From assembly GCA_016748015.1 (NCBI GenBank), contig JAAOMT010000659.1, forward strand, positions 882,467 through 946,466: a DNA stretch of 64,000 bases, given 5' to 3'. Shown here one piece after another: positions 47,883 to 59,173 of the stretch. How positions within the stretch are numbered: position 1 is the first letter of the stretch; each line of letters begins with the position of its first letter. This DNA is from Geosiphon pyriformis. Its lineage: Eukaryota > Glomeromycota > Glomeromycetes > Archaeosporales > Geosiphonaceae. Position numbers and translations under genes: made by a program. The notes beneath the pieces are model-generated. The model made no database searches and was not told where the DNA came from. It worked only from the letters and a program-made list of their open reading frames with translations.

Positions 47883-47892
47883 AAAAACAGTA
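47883..47892 (+). repeat. Candidate LINE L2 target-site duplication, right copy
   Basis: AAAAACAGTA following the A-rich tail, matching 41137-41146. Confidence 0.6.
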
Positions 47893-49100
47893 TAAACTAG
47901 CAGACTTTAACTTAATATTATTATAAATAAGTATATTATATTATGTTTTATAATTTAATACTTATAATATTATTATATTATTTAAAAAATTTGATAAATT
48001 TAAAAGTTTTTATGATTAAGTTTTTTGTATAAAAAACAGAAATTCAAATATTAATAACTTTTAATACTTATAATCTTACTTTTTTAATATAATAACTAAT
48101 TTATTCAAATGTTTTTTATTTTTTTTAATAAATATTTAATTATTAATAAATTAAATTTATATTATCTTTGTATTTTTTATTAGACAATATTTGATGTTGT
48201 AATTTTATTATTTATTTATTTTAATTAATTAGTTTAAAATAATAATAAAATAAAAGCAAAAAAAATAAAAATAAAAATAAATTTTTTATTAATAATTATA
48301 ATTAAAAACTATTGATTTAATATATTAAAATTTTTAAATATTTGTTAACAATATTTATTGTTTTTAAAAAATAATAAAAATAGAATAAGTATTTTTATTA
48401 TTTATAATTACAAATTATAAATTTTTTTGGTTTTAAATAATAATTTTATTTATTTATAGATTGAATTAAAAATAATTAAATAAGTTAAATTAATTGCTTT
48501 TTTTTGTTAAATTGTAAAATTGTTAAATATTAAATATATTTATTATTATTATTATTATATATATATAACTTTTATAATATAAGATATTTCGATATTTTTA
48601 ATTATTTTTATACTTTTTTTGATTTATTATTGACATTTTTGAAATTTTTAATACTTTTAATATTTTTGAAATTCTTATAAATATTTTAAAAATTTTAGCA
48701 TTATATTATTTTATTAAATTTTTTATATAATTAACTAATATATATTAATTATTAATTCTTTTTTTCTTATAAATAACAATACTAATAACTTTATTAAAAA
48801 TACCAAAAGATTTTTTAATATTATTTAAAAAAATCTTTAAAAACATTATAAAAAATTATAATAACAAAAACAAAATTATCAAAAATTTTATAATTTTAAA
48901 AATAACCAAAAAAAATTCACAAGTTTAATTTTAACAACAATATATAATAATATTTTAAATAAAAATTTTATATAAAAAAATATAATATTGTTTTTAAAAT
49001 TTATTTTAAAATAATAAAACTAAAAATATTTTTTAAAAACAAAAAAAGTAATTAATTTTTATTTATTAATCTAATTGCTATAATTAAATAATTTAATAAT
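47893..49100. other. A+T desert
   Basis: Only A/T runs and short TAT repeats (for example 48540-48566). No frame or element recognised. Confidence 0.6.
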
Positions 49101-49101
49101 A

Positions 49102-49163
49102 TGAAGCACCAAGTTACAGATTTGTTATTTGTTTTAACACCTCAAATAATTATTTGTAACAGT
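49102..49163 (+). repeat. 3' terminal fragment of a family-1 LTR
   Basis: GCACCAAGTTACAGATTTGTTATTTG... ending TTTGTAACA (segments quoted only) matches the reverse complement of 4101-4165 and the end of the copy D LTR. Its body is not visible to the left. Confidence 0.65.
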
Positions 49164-49329
49164 ATTAATAATAATATATTTTTCAGTTTAATATCTCTTT
49201 AAATATATAAGTCTAATAGTATTAAAACTGATCCCTTAAAAACAGCTAAATAACTGATTAGATTGGTTTTTTATAATATATAATTATTTAATATAGTTCA
49301 AAAAATATTAACTGGATAAGTTTACTTTT

Positions 49330-49480
49330 ATTATAGCAATATAACATAGCTTAAACTGGTTTAAGTAGCTGGTTATATGTAAAAAGCATGTAAATTATAC
49401 TTAATTTAGAATACTTAGTTTGTTTCATAGTCTTAGGTAATAATTGAACCATACTCATTAAATTTAATAAAAAAATTTTT
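49330..49480 (+). repeat. LINE 3' end fragment
   Basis: Contains TAGCTGGTTATATGT, GCATGTAAATTATACTTAATTTAG and a tail of the same order as L2 47765-47860, ending in an A-rich run. 5'-truncated. Confidence 0.6.
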
Positions 49481-49504
49481 AATTAATTATAAAAATAAAA
49501 TTAA

Positions 49505-49695
49505 TAATTGTTAATAATAGTAGTTTCTAAAGGTTTTGAAGTCTGAAAGTTTTGGTTAAGTCTTTTGTATAATGAACAGAGGTTCAATTAATAGTTTTCT
49601 TTTATAAATTTTTTTTTTTAGCATGATAACCAGTTTATTCTAACAGTTATGTTTTTCTGATAAGCTATTCTTAAGTTTTCTACTCTTGTTTTCAG
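49505..49695 (-). repeat. Family-1 LTR fragment
   Basis: Plus-strand text TCTTTTGTATAATGAACAGAGGTTCAAT matches 4240-4265 of the copy A LTR (words shown are split from a longer match). Ends where the family-2 LTR starts at 49696. Confidence 0.65.
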
Positions 49696-50675
49696 TGTTA
49701 CTAATGGAATTCTAGTCATTAATTAACATAAAATTACCCTTATAATTTCTATTATTAGTTAGCATATATTAATATTATTTTAATTATTACTTATTATTTA
49801 ATTAAATTATCAAACATTATTATTTAATTAATAACCTAATTTGTACAATAAAAATTAAGAAAATCAAATTACACAATATTTCGAACTATTTAATATTCAA
49901 AAATTTGTAAAAATTTGTAAAAAATTCGCCAAAATAATAAATAGTTTACCAAAATAATTAATAGTTTGTAGAAATAACTTGTAGTTTGTTAAAATGTACT
50001 TTTAGTTTGTCAAAATTATAGCAAAAAAATAGTTCAAATTTATAGACTAGTACTATAATAAGTTGTATAAAAGAAGAGTTTTTCTCTTTAAGAAAATATA
50101 TCTTATATAATTTCAGAATTATCTTAATTTAAATTAATTAGCTTTACAAAAAGTAATAAAAAAAAAACATTGAATACTTGAAAACTAAATTCCTTAATTT
50201 TTTGCACTTGAAATTTTCCAAAAACCCAACTAACATTTTAAAATTAATTAATTACCAATTTTAGTAATCTGTTAATGACTTTAGGTTTGAACCAAAAAAC
50301 AATTCTTTTAATAAAATTCTATTTTTTTTACATTTCTCTTATTTTTTTTTATTTTTTTATTATAATCATTAGGGTAGTTTACAGACAGAATTTTTGTATA
50401 GGAGTTAACTTTCATAGCAAAGTAACTATACATTTTTAATAAGCTTTTAGATAAGCAATTTTTAAGAAAGAGTTAATATTTACTACAATATAACTACATA
50501 AAATAACTGGCACAGAATTAGTTATTCTACTTATAAGTTCAGTAGTTCAAATTATAGGAGATAATTTGAAGATAAATTCAATTATCAGAGATTTAACTAC
50601 TTCCTAAAAACGTGAATTCATACCAAACAGATGTTAAAAATATTTAAAAAAAGAGACCAAAAATCTCTGATAATA
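49696..50675 (+). repeat. Solo or truncated family-2 LTR (decayed)
   Basis: Starts TGTTACTAATGG and ends CTCTGATAATA, aligned throughout with the copy C LTR, including GTTGTATAAAAGAAGAG, the AGAAAATATATCTT block and GAGTTAATATTTACTACAATAT. About 980 bases. No gag follows, so it is a solo LTR or lost its body. Confidence 0.75.
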
Positions 50676-50711
50676 TTGGTATAAATGGTAGTCCAATTAT
50701 ACATATAGATA

Positions 50712-51358
50712 TTATTACTTATAAAAATTAAAAATTATAATAATAAATAAAATAACCAATCAAAAATAAGCATAGTAAAAAGAGGAATTGCAAGATTTCA
50801 AAATTACAAAATTGCAGAATTTTTTTCAAAAAATTTTGTATAACATAAATTATGTATATATAGTAAAAGTATTAAAAGCAAAAAAAGTAATTTCAAAAGA
50901 ATTCAATAAAATAGATAAAATTTCATTCAGTTTAGAACAACAATATCTTTTCTTTCAAAAAATAATTTTCTATAACTTGAAATGGAATCATTTCCATATT
51001 AATAAAATTATCTATTATCATCTAATCTATATTATAATTACTTGATTAAAAAAATATTAAATTATTTTACACTATTAACACTCCATGTTAATAAAATTTA
51101 ATACTTTACTATACTGAATCAATAGCTCTTAATTATGGCTATTGATGAAATACTAATTTTTTATTTTTTTTTCTTATTTTTTTTTGTTTCATTTACTAAT
51201 TGATTAAAAAAATTAAACACTAAATATTTGATGTCAAAAATAGCCTGGTAAAAAACCTAGAAACAAGAGTAGAAATTTAAAGATAGCTTACCAGAAAGAC
51301 ATGACTGCCAAAATAAACTGGCCACTATACTGAAAAAAAAATTCACAGAAGAAACCAT
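50712..51358 (+). repeat. Family-1 LTR, interrupted by copy C
   Basis: Plus orientation: starts near ATTACTTATAAAAAT (compare TTACTCATAGAAATAT), keeps AACCAATCAAAAATA, AACACTCCATGTTAATA, AATAGCTCTTAATTATGGCTATT and CTTACCAGAAAGACATG. It stops exactly where copy C begins, so copy C inserted into it. Confidence 0.7.
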
Positions 51359-52329
51359 TGTTACCAGTAGAATTTTAGCTATTAATTAGCACGAAATTAT
51401 TTTCATAATTCCTATTATTAATTAGCATATTATTATCATTTCGATTATCACTTATTAAATTAGCCAAATTATCAAATATCATTACTCAATCAATAATCCG
51501 ATTTGTACTCTAGAAATTAAGATGATCAAATTACACAATACCCTGAACCATTTAACATAGTCAAAATTCGCCGAAATTAATGAAAATTCGCCGAAATAAT
51601 CAATAGTTCAGTGAAATAACTTGTAAATTTGCTGAAATGTATTTTTAGTTCACCCAAATTGTAGCAAAGAGAAAAGTGCAAGTTCAAAGACTAGTACTAC
51701 AACAAGTTGTATAAAAGAAGAGCTTTTCTCTTCAAGAAAATGTATCCTTCCCATATCTTACTATAGTATTTTACTTTAGATATCTTAATTAGAACAAATC
51801 ACTTTTTTTACAAAATCAAATAAAAATTAAAATATTCAAAAACCAAATCCTTAAATTATTACACTTGAAATTTCTTCAACACAACTAACGTTTTGAAATT
51901 GATTAGCTACCAATTTCAATAAACTGTTAGTGATTCCAGGCCTGGATAGAAAACGTTTCCCTTGACAGAATTCTATTTCTTTTACATTTCTTTTAGTTTT
52001 CTTTTATTTTCTTATTACAATTATTAGGGTAGCCTACAGACGAGATTCCTGTAGAAGAGTTGACTTTCACAGCAAAGTAACTACACATTTTAGTGAGCTT
52101 CCAGACGAGCAATTCCTGGGAAAGAGTTGACATTTACTACAATGTAACTACACAAAGTAACTGGTATGGAATTGGCCATTCTACTCATAAGCCCAGCAGT
52201 TCAAATTATAGGAGATAATTTGAAGATAAATTCAGTTACTGGAGGTCTAACTACTTTCTAAAAACGTGAATTTACAGCAAATCAACATTAACAACATTCA
52301 AGAAAAGAGACCAAAAACCTCTGGTAACA
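51359..52329 (+). repeat. 5' LTR of copy C (family 2)
   Basis: 971 bases with perfect terminal inverted repeats TGTTACCAG and CTGGTAACA. Matches the LTRs of copy B in reverse complement. Confidence 0.92.
51710..51740 (+). promoter_or_regulatory. Putative LTR TATA box and start-site hairpin
   Basis: TATAAAAG at 51710-51717, followed by GAAGAGCTTTTCTCTTC, an inverted repeat. The same pair is conserved in both LTRs of copy B and in the LTR at 49696. It lies 350 bases into the LTR, fitting a U3/R boundary. Confidence 0.5.
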
Positions 52330-52331
52330 TT

Positions 52332-52345
52332 TGGTGCTCTCCCAT
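52332..52345 (+). other. Primer-binding site, copy C
   Basis: TGGTGCTCTCCCAT two bases inside the 5' LTR, same as copy B. Confidence 0.6.
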
Positions 52346-52374
52346 AGAAATAACACAGCAACAACAAATTCAAA

Positions 52375-53850
52375 GTGGCAACCACACCAGACACAACAAC
52401 TCTAGAGTATTATCAGTCAATTTACACTCACTGCAAGCAAAGATTCAACATCCCAGACGGAATTGAGGTTGTCAAAAAATCAGTATACCAATACATTAAA
52501 AACCACATCAACAATTATCTTCTTGGAAATTACAACATCTCAGAAGTTAGAAGCAATCTTTACAATAATTTAGTGCACTATTCACAGTTGAGAACTGAAG
52601 ACCTTAACAGTGAAACACTTGCCACTTACTTCCAAGAACTTAATTTTAACATTATCAAGTACTGTGAAGAAACATATCTAGTGCAGTCTCAATACTCTAT
52701 TGACTTTGAATCAGAAACAGAAACAAGCAACAAAGACAAACAAAAAGTGAAACAATACTCAAAAACCACCCCAAATACTCCAATACTACCAAAAACAACT
52801 GCCAAACATTTGCAAACACCTGAACAAAGAACCAGTGTCAAATTACCACTTTCTATTACACCATTTCCAATTTCACTTGTTCAATCACAAACACCAAGTT
52901 CACCACTTAACTGTTTCTCCAGACCAGAAGATTATCAGTCACCTAGAAATCCTACTCAACAGCAAAAACCAATATTAACAAGTGCCAATATCATTGATTA
53001 CTTACAAGAAAACAAAAGTAATCATTCAAAGAGTCTAGAAAGTAAAGAAACTGAATCAGAACAAGAAAAAACTACAGAAAATAAAAAAGAAATGGCAACT
53101 GCTTACATTGCAAAGATTTCAGAATTTACTGGTGAAGATAATAATACCAGTCTTCAAGAATGGCTTGACAAAGTTCAAAAAGCAGGAGATGCAAATGGAT
53201 GGAATGCAGTAAGAATGCTCAAAGCAATCTCATACTTTCTCCAAGGAACTGCAGAAGAATGGTTTGAAAACTTAGAAGAACCATTTGAAGACTGGCAAGC
53301 ATTCAAAAATACTTTTTTACAACAATTTACCAATAACAACACCTCTATTACTCTTAAAAACCACTTTCGCAATATTAAGCAAAAAACATCTGAAACTGTT
53401 ATGACCTATCTTGGAAGATTCAACAAACTTCTCAGACGAATTTGACAATTGGAAACCAATAACTATTATTCTGATGTTCAGATTCTGGACCAGTTTATAG
53501 CAGGATTAAAAGACAAACTAATTAAGAAAGTCCGCCCACATGCTCCAGCAAACTTAGCAACTGCTATTAGACATGCAAAGAGCTATAAAATGGCAATGGA
53601 AGAAACAAATCACACCAAGCTTGTAAACCTTGCAATTGGAAAAACCAGTTCAGCAGCTGAAGAGAAGATAGACCAATTCACAAAGAAAATTGAAAGCTAT
53701 TTTACAAACCAACAACAACAGCAACAACAACCACAAAGATATCAATCCCCACAATGACACAATCAAAACAACTTTGGATTACCATCTAACAACCAACCTC
53801 AAAATTGTTATTATTGTGGAATTTCAGGACATTAAAAATAAGATTGCAGG
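52375..53850 (+). pseudogene. Gag polyprotein, copy C (two main frames)
   Basis: The first 356 residues are open (52375-53445), beginning at GTG and reading ATTPDTTTLEYYQSIYTHC. The gag domain includes QEWLDKVQKAGDANGW, WFENLEEPFEDW, FLQQFTNN and VMTYLGRFNKLLRRI. It then meets a TGA at 53443-53445 where copy B has CGA. The next 102 residues are open in the same frame. The knuckle near 53806-53850 reads CYYCGISGH-stop-K-stop-DC; copy B has HWKRDC. No ATG near the N-terminus. This is the best preserved gag in the window. Confidence 0.87.
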
Positions 53851-54389
53851 AAATTACAAAGAGACCAACAAAACAGGAGTAATTAACGTTACTCTTTACT
53901 ACAACAATCTTATTACCAATCTCTACCACCAACTTATTACTTACCAAGACCACAAAACCAAAACAATTACTATCAACCAGCTCCACAGCCAATACAGCAA
54001 CAATATTAGCAACTTTTACCAATTCAACAATATCAGACACTACCCATTCAACAATATCAAGTACCAGCCAGAAAATTGGTTCAACATAACCAATTTACAC
54101 ACCAAAATTAATTTCAGAATAACAACAACAGAATCAATCCAAATAACCAGTTGGTTTCTCAAAATTCTGGTCAGCAAAGACCAATCACTATCCCACTCAA
54201 CCCAGTTATCTTACAATGTCTGAAGGATCGGATTTTCAACAACCTGCACTTTTTGAAGGTGAAGCTGCAGTACCAAAACAAAACTCTTATAACAATACAA
54301 TCCCACCAGCCCAAATTGCTCAAAATACCAACCTCTCAAATATATTCCCATTCGAATTTGAAGCAAATGAATCACCATTCTTGCTCAGT

Positions 54390-54835
54390 AATGCAGCAGC
54401 TAATGAACGAAAAGCTATCACTGTCATATACACTGAAGCTACAGTAGAAGAAAAACCCATCTGACTAATTCTAGACAGTGGATTAGCCAAAAGTATTATC
54501 ACCTACCAATTAATACAACAGCTTCAAAGAACTGTTGACAGACCAGCCCAAACTGTAATTGTTACAGCAGATGGTATGAAAAAGACACCAGTAAGAGAAA
54601 TTGACAATTTCTCATTTACCATTGATGGAATCACTATTCCAGTCAAAGTTTTAGTCATGGATGCACCCCAATACCAAGCTTTGGTTGGAAATGATTGGCT
54701 TCTTAAGACCAATGCAAACTTAGATTGGGAAACTCAAGAACTAAAAATCTTATACCAAAAACAATACACCATAGTACCTGCTACTTGTGATACTTTCAAC
54801 AAATGATCAGAAAAAGCCCCAGTATTTGAATTTGA
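54390..54835 (+). pseudogene. Aspartic protease, copy C
   Basis: Reads MYTEATVEEKPI-like sequence, a TGA, then LILDSGLAKSIITY with the catalytic DSG near 54473-54481. VREIDNFSFTIDG, ITIPVKVLVMD and YQALVGNDWLLK follow, up to a TGA at 54804. Two stops, otherwise in one frame. The linker 53850-54390 is Q/N/Y-rich. Confidence 0.83.
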
Positions 54836-54949
54836 AGAGAAAAAGGAAATGCCACTTATTAAAACCTACATGGCTCTTGGATTAACATCCAATTGGGCTG
54901 AGGAAACAGAACAAAAGATTTTTGAAGAATCAAGAAGATAGAAGAAAGT

Positions 54950-55789
54950 TAGATATTCTACACCAGAATCATGGAAACAACCACTCTATATTCCACTCAA
55001 ATACAAAGATTGCAACAAGAAACTTTCATCAATGGGAGCATGTATTTCTTCAAAAGAGGAATATGAAACTCATACCTGTTAATTTTGCAAAACATGCCAT
55101 AAAGAACGATTTGGATATCCTAAAAGAAGTAGAAAATGGGACAACACTCCTTGCCTTACATGTGGGGATATATTACCAGAAGAATGCAACTGGATTGATG
55201 TTGCAATAAGAGGAGGAGTATGTGATCAGACTTGTCAATATGCTCTATCAATTTCAGAAAAAGTCAGAAGAGGAACACCATTTAATGCAGCATACAACAA
55301 TGCTTTCAATAAACTTTACCACTACCCTCATAATGCTGAAATGATTTTTGACTTAGCAATGGCATTGATTAATAGAGCCACCCAAGAAGATGTCTGCTAA
55401 ATGAAAGAAGCTGAATACATTGAGTATACTATAGAATTAGCTGGATTTGATTATGAAGATGAAATAGAAACCTACTACCAAATTGCAAGTCATACATACC
55501 CAACCAAAGAAGCTCAAATTCAACAATTAGAGCAAATAAACATTCAATTGTGTGAAGAATGTATTATGCCTTGTGATAACTAATAGTGTTTAGAATGTTA
55601 TGCTCTTAGCATTCCTCTGCCAGATGAAAATGATGAAAATGAAATCGAATTTGGAGTATCTGAACTAGTAGAAGAACTACCAACCATTCCTATCTATCTT
55701 CTTAAAAAGCAACCACCTCTACAACTTAAATATTTTGACAACCATGGCCAAGGAATCAGACCAGAAAAAGCACACAAAATTGATGCTGG
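54950..55789 (+). pseudogene. Cys-rich domain and start of dUTPase, copy C (cut by copy D)
   Basis: Same layout as copy B: YKDCNKKL, FCKTCHKERFG, PCLTCGD and CDQTCQYALS, helical acidic region, CEECIMPC, CLECYAL, then GIRPEKAHKIDAG at the dUTPase start. Stops at about 55080 (TAA), 55397 (TAA) and 55581 (TAA TAG). The dUTPase core is missing because copy D inserted here. Confidence 0.82.
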
Positions 55790-56628
55790 TGTTACAGGTG
55801 ACTATTTCTGTTGTTGGATTAAATAAAAAAACCTGTAACTTGGTGCTCAAATCTAGTTGCCATTAATAGTGATCTGAAGGTTTTGTATCTGAAGATTTCG
55901 GTTAAAGTTCTTTGTATAATGGACAGAGATTCAATGGTGATAGTTTTATCCGTAGCTTTCCAAAACCGCAGTTTTGTCAATTTTTTTCTCAGCTTGATGG
56001 CTGGTATTCCCCCTGGTAAGTTATCTTCAATCGAGTGTTTTACCCTTATTCCTGGGTCTTTTACCAGTTATGTTTATCCTGACATCAGTGCCCCATGCAT
56101 TAATCCTCAATAGAGTTAGTAAACAACAATAAAATCAAAGCAAGAAAATAAAGAAGAGAAAAGAAAATAAAGAATGAAAAGAAATAAGCCAAGGCAATTT
56201 GTAAGTTTAGTATTCCGTTAATAGCCATAATCAAGAGCTATTGTTCTAGAGTAGTTAAGTATTGATTACTATTAACATGAAGTATTGATAGTGGAAATGG
56301 ATTTGAGATAACAAATAGTTATTTATTAAATGATTGTGATTTTAAGAATTGTTTAGATTAAATCTAAACTTGAGAGGTCTGTTTTTTTAGCTTCTAATCC
56401 TACTGCTATATATACATAATTGAGATTTCTCAATTTCTCAATTCTTTGCAACAGGAATCCTGCAATTCCTAATGAAAAGAATCCTGGAATTCTGGAATCC
56501 TGTGATTCCTCGTCAGGGAATCCTAAAATTCTTGGAATCCTAAAATTCCACATTTACTATGTCTACATCTGATTGGCTAATATCTACTGACTAATAATAC
56601 TATATTTCTTATATTCTATGAGTAACAT
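55790..56628 (-). repeat. 3' LTR of copy D (family 1)
   Basis: 839 bases, plus-strand TGTTACAGGTG to CTATGAGTAACA. The left edge coincides with the break in the copy C dUTPase frame. Confidence 0.9.
56407..56550 (-). promoter_or_regulatory. Putative LTR promoter: TTCnnGAA array plus TATA box
   Basis: Minus-strand order: imperfect GAATCC/GGAATT repeats (56435-56550) with TTCTGGAA cores, then TATATATA at 56407-56414. Matches the layout in copy A at 4713-4890. Confidence 0.45.
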
Positions 56629-56645
56629 TATTCCCTCCTTTTAAT
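56629..56645 (-). other. Polypurine tract, copy D
   Basis: Minus strand AAAAGGAGGGAATAA directly before the 3' LTR. Confidence 0.7.
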
Positions 56646-57300
56646 ATTGAGCTCCATCAAAATCTAATTCTTTTAATTCCCCTTCTTGAATTATTTCTTG
56701 AACTTCTTTTTTGAGGATTATTTGTGTTATTTTAGTTTGTAGTTTTTCAAATTGGGCATTGGTTATTTTTCCTAATTGATTACTCATAACTGTATCTATT
56801 GCTGTGTTGAGTAAAATTTCTGGTCAGTCTTGAAATCTCATATATAGCCAGTAAATGGCTCAAGCTTGTGTGGTTAGATTGTTCTTTTCTACAAATTGTT
56901 CCAGTTGTCTCAGTATTGTTGTGTCAAATAACCGTTTTGTTTTGTCGGTGTACAAATTCTGGATATTTACGTGTTGTTCCAAGTGAAAATGACAATATTT
57001 TTTTGGAAATTGTTGCATCCATCAAGTCCAAGTTTTTCTGATAAGTTCTTGGTGTAATTCGACTATTTGTTGTTCTTTTATGGCCAATTTTATCTTGGTC
57101 ATGATCTTGTCAACAATATTTTCAAGTCTTTTCTGTGCTTTGTGTTGTGGTATCTTTGCCATATTTTTGTAACAAATGGTTTGTTAATTGATTGTAATTT
57201 TTATCTCCTGGTGTTGGATTAATTGAAAAATTTGTTGGGCTAGTGAATAGATATTGTCTGTAATTTCCATTTTTCTGATCTCTTTTGTCACGTCAACCAT
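56641..57300 (-). pseudogene. ORF3 downstream of integrase, copy D (decayed)
   Basis: A 220-codon frame from ATG at 57298-57300 (MVDVTKEIRKMEITD) to the TAA at 56641-56643, with four internal stops, two of which fit former Trp codons (QA-stop-AIYW, QD-stop-PEIL). It aligns with intact ORF3 of copy B in position and in the C-terminal half (LYMRF, ILLN, GKITNAQF, KITQIIL). No membrane segment or known domain. Shared by families 1 and 2, so it is an old part of this element group. Confidence 0.7.
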
Positions 57301-57309
57301 GTTCTTATA

Positions 57310-58706
57310 TATTCTTTTGTCGATCAATTGGACATGTTATTGTCAATGATAATGATTGGTTCCAGATCTTATGGAATCTCATCTGGTTGGACTAGTATTC
57401 TCTGTATTCCTAATTGTGAAATATTACTGGTAGATGATGATGCTATATGGTGGTATGGTTTCAATCAATCTCCATGTGCTGCTTTGGTCAAGATTTTGTT
57501 ATTCAATCTTAATTTGTAAGCTCCATTTTCTAAAATTTCTTCTATGTAAAATGGTCTGTTCTATTTGGGGTCAAATTTTCCACTCCATTGTTTTTCTGCT
57601 TTGGTACAATGTAAGAGTACTTTGTCTCCAATCTTGAATTCAACTGGTTTGTCTGGTAGTTGATTATCATGTCTTTCTTTCTGCTTTTCTTGTGACTTTT
57701 GTATATTATCAGCTGCTCTTTTTCGTTTGTTTTCCAATGTTTCCATTAAGTTATATGTTCTTCTTAACAATGTTTCTTGGAAATTCTCTTTTGTTATTGG
57801 TTCAGTTGGATATGTGGTAACCTCTATCTCAACTGGTAATATTGCTGTTCTACCATATATCAATTCAAATGGTGTTGCTTGTGTGGTGTCTTGCTTCATT
57901 GTCCAATAAGCTAATAATACTGATGATATGAACAAATTCCATTTGTCTTGGTTTTCTTGGCTGAGTTTCACTATTGTTTTACACAATGTTCTATTAAATC
58001 TTTCAACTAATCCATTGGTCTGTGGATGGTATAGTAATGATAGTGGTCTCTTAATTCCAAATCTTTGGCTTAGTTCTGCTAATGTTCTATTTACAAAATG
58101 GGTTCCTTGGTCTGATAATAGTTCTTTTGGACATCTATGTCAACAAATCAAATCTTGATGGACAAATTTAACAATGAATTCTGCATCTGCTCTTTGAATT
58201 GCTTTTGCTTTTGGCCATTTCATAAGGTAGTCTATGGCTACTGCAATATATCTGTTGCTTCTGCTGGTCATTGTCAATGGTCCGACTAAATCAATTCCAA
58301 TGCAGTCAAATGGTTGTCCCACTTTGATTGGTCTCAATGGTTCACTGGGTCTTGTTCCTTTTTTTCTTTGACAAGCATCACAATTTTGCACATATTGGAT
58401 GATGTCTGGATACATTGATGGCCAATAGTATCTCTTTCTGGTTCTTTCTATGATTGCTTCTTTATGAAAATGTCTTGCAGCTGGATCTGAGTGCATGTTA
58501 AACAGTATTGTCTCTTTTTTTGGTTCTGTAATTACTCTGGTTGGTTGATCTGAATCTTTTCTATTTTTCTGATAAAGTATATTTTGGTGAGTGATAAAAT
58601 ATTTGGATTGTTGTTTGATCCTCTTTTGTTCTGATTGAGATAATTTCTCCTTGAACTGTTGAGTATCTATATAATGTTGAAATTGTTGATATTTTTGTGT
58701 GTTCAT
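57310..58706 (-). pseudogene. Integrase, copy D (catalytic residues kept)
   Basis: The HHCC finger shows MHSDPAARHFH and CDACQRK (near 58370-58490). The core has IGIDLVGP (Asp, near 58280), LLSDQGTHF (Asp, near 58105) and HPQTNGLVERFN (Glu, near 58005). The C-terminal part has FKIGDKVLLH and, past a stop at 57559, a GAYKLRL-like tail. A TGA at 58139 (LIC-stop-HRCP) splits the frame. The family inserts cDNA into the genome. Confidence 0.87.
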
Positions 58707-58749
58707 CTTTTGTTATATTTTCGTGAGTCTTGTTTTGGTTGTTATATTT

Positions 58750-59173
58750 TTGAGTTGAAATGTTCTTAGATTTGTCTCATTCATGACAAACTGTCAGCAT
58801 TTCTATTGTCTTTTCCCTTTTTATAATGTATAGTATAATTATATGACGAAAGTGCCATTTTCTATCTTAACTGTCTTCCGTCTCCAAATTTTTGTTTTTG
58901 GAGTGATGTCAATCCTTTGTGATCTGTATACATCTCAAACTTTTGGCTCAAGTATTCTTTCTATTTCATAACTGCCCAGTATATCGCTAAGTGTTCTTGT
59001 TCTAGTGTTCCATAGTTCTTTTCAGCTGGTGTTAAACCTCTGCTGGCATATGCTATTGGATGTTTTCTGCTGTCTGGTCCTTTCTGAGATAGTACCACTT
59101 CTAATGCTTGGCCAAATGCATCAGTGGTGATAATGAATGGTTTGCTGTGATCTGGATAGATCAATACTAGAGC
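58750..59173 (-). pseudogene. RNase H domain, copy D
   Basis: 58961-59164 is open: IITTDAFGQALEVVLSQ (first catalytic Asp), HPIAYASRGLTPAEKNY and TLEQEHLAIYWAV (Glu). After a stop at 58960 it continues as MYTDHKGLTSL (the next Asp, near 58920). Typical Ty3/gypsy RNase H. Confidence 0.8.

Larger units (their letters stand above)
51359..55789 (+). mobile_element. Ty3/gypsy element copy C (family 2), 5' half, cut by copy D
   Basis: Plus-strand element: 5' LTR 51359-52329, PBS, gag, protease and Cys-rich/dUTPase region. The frame stops inside the dUTPase first motif (HKIDAG) at 55789, where the copy D LTR starts. The remainder presumably lies beyond the right edge of the window. Proteins are closest to copy B. 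Confidence 0.92.
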
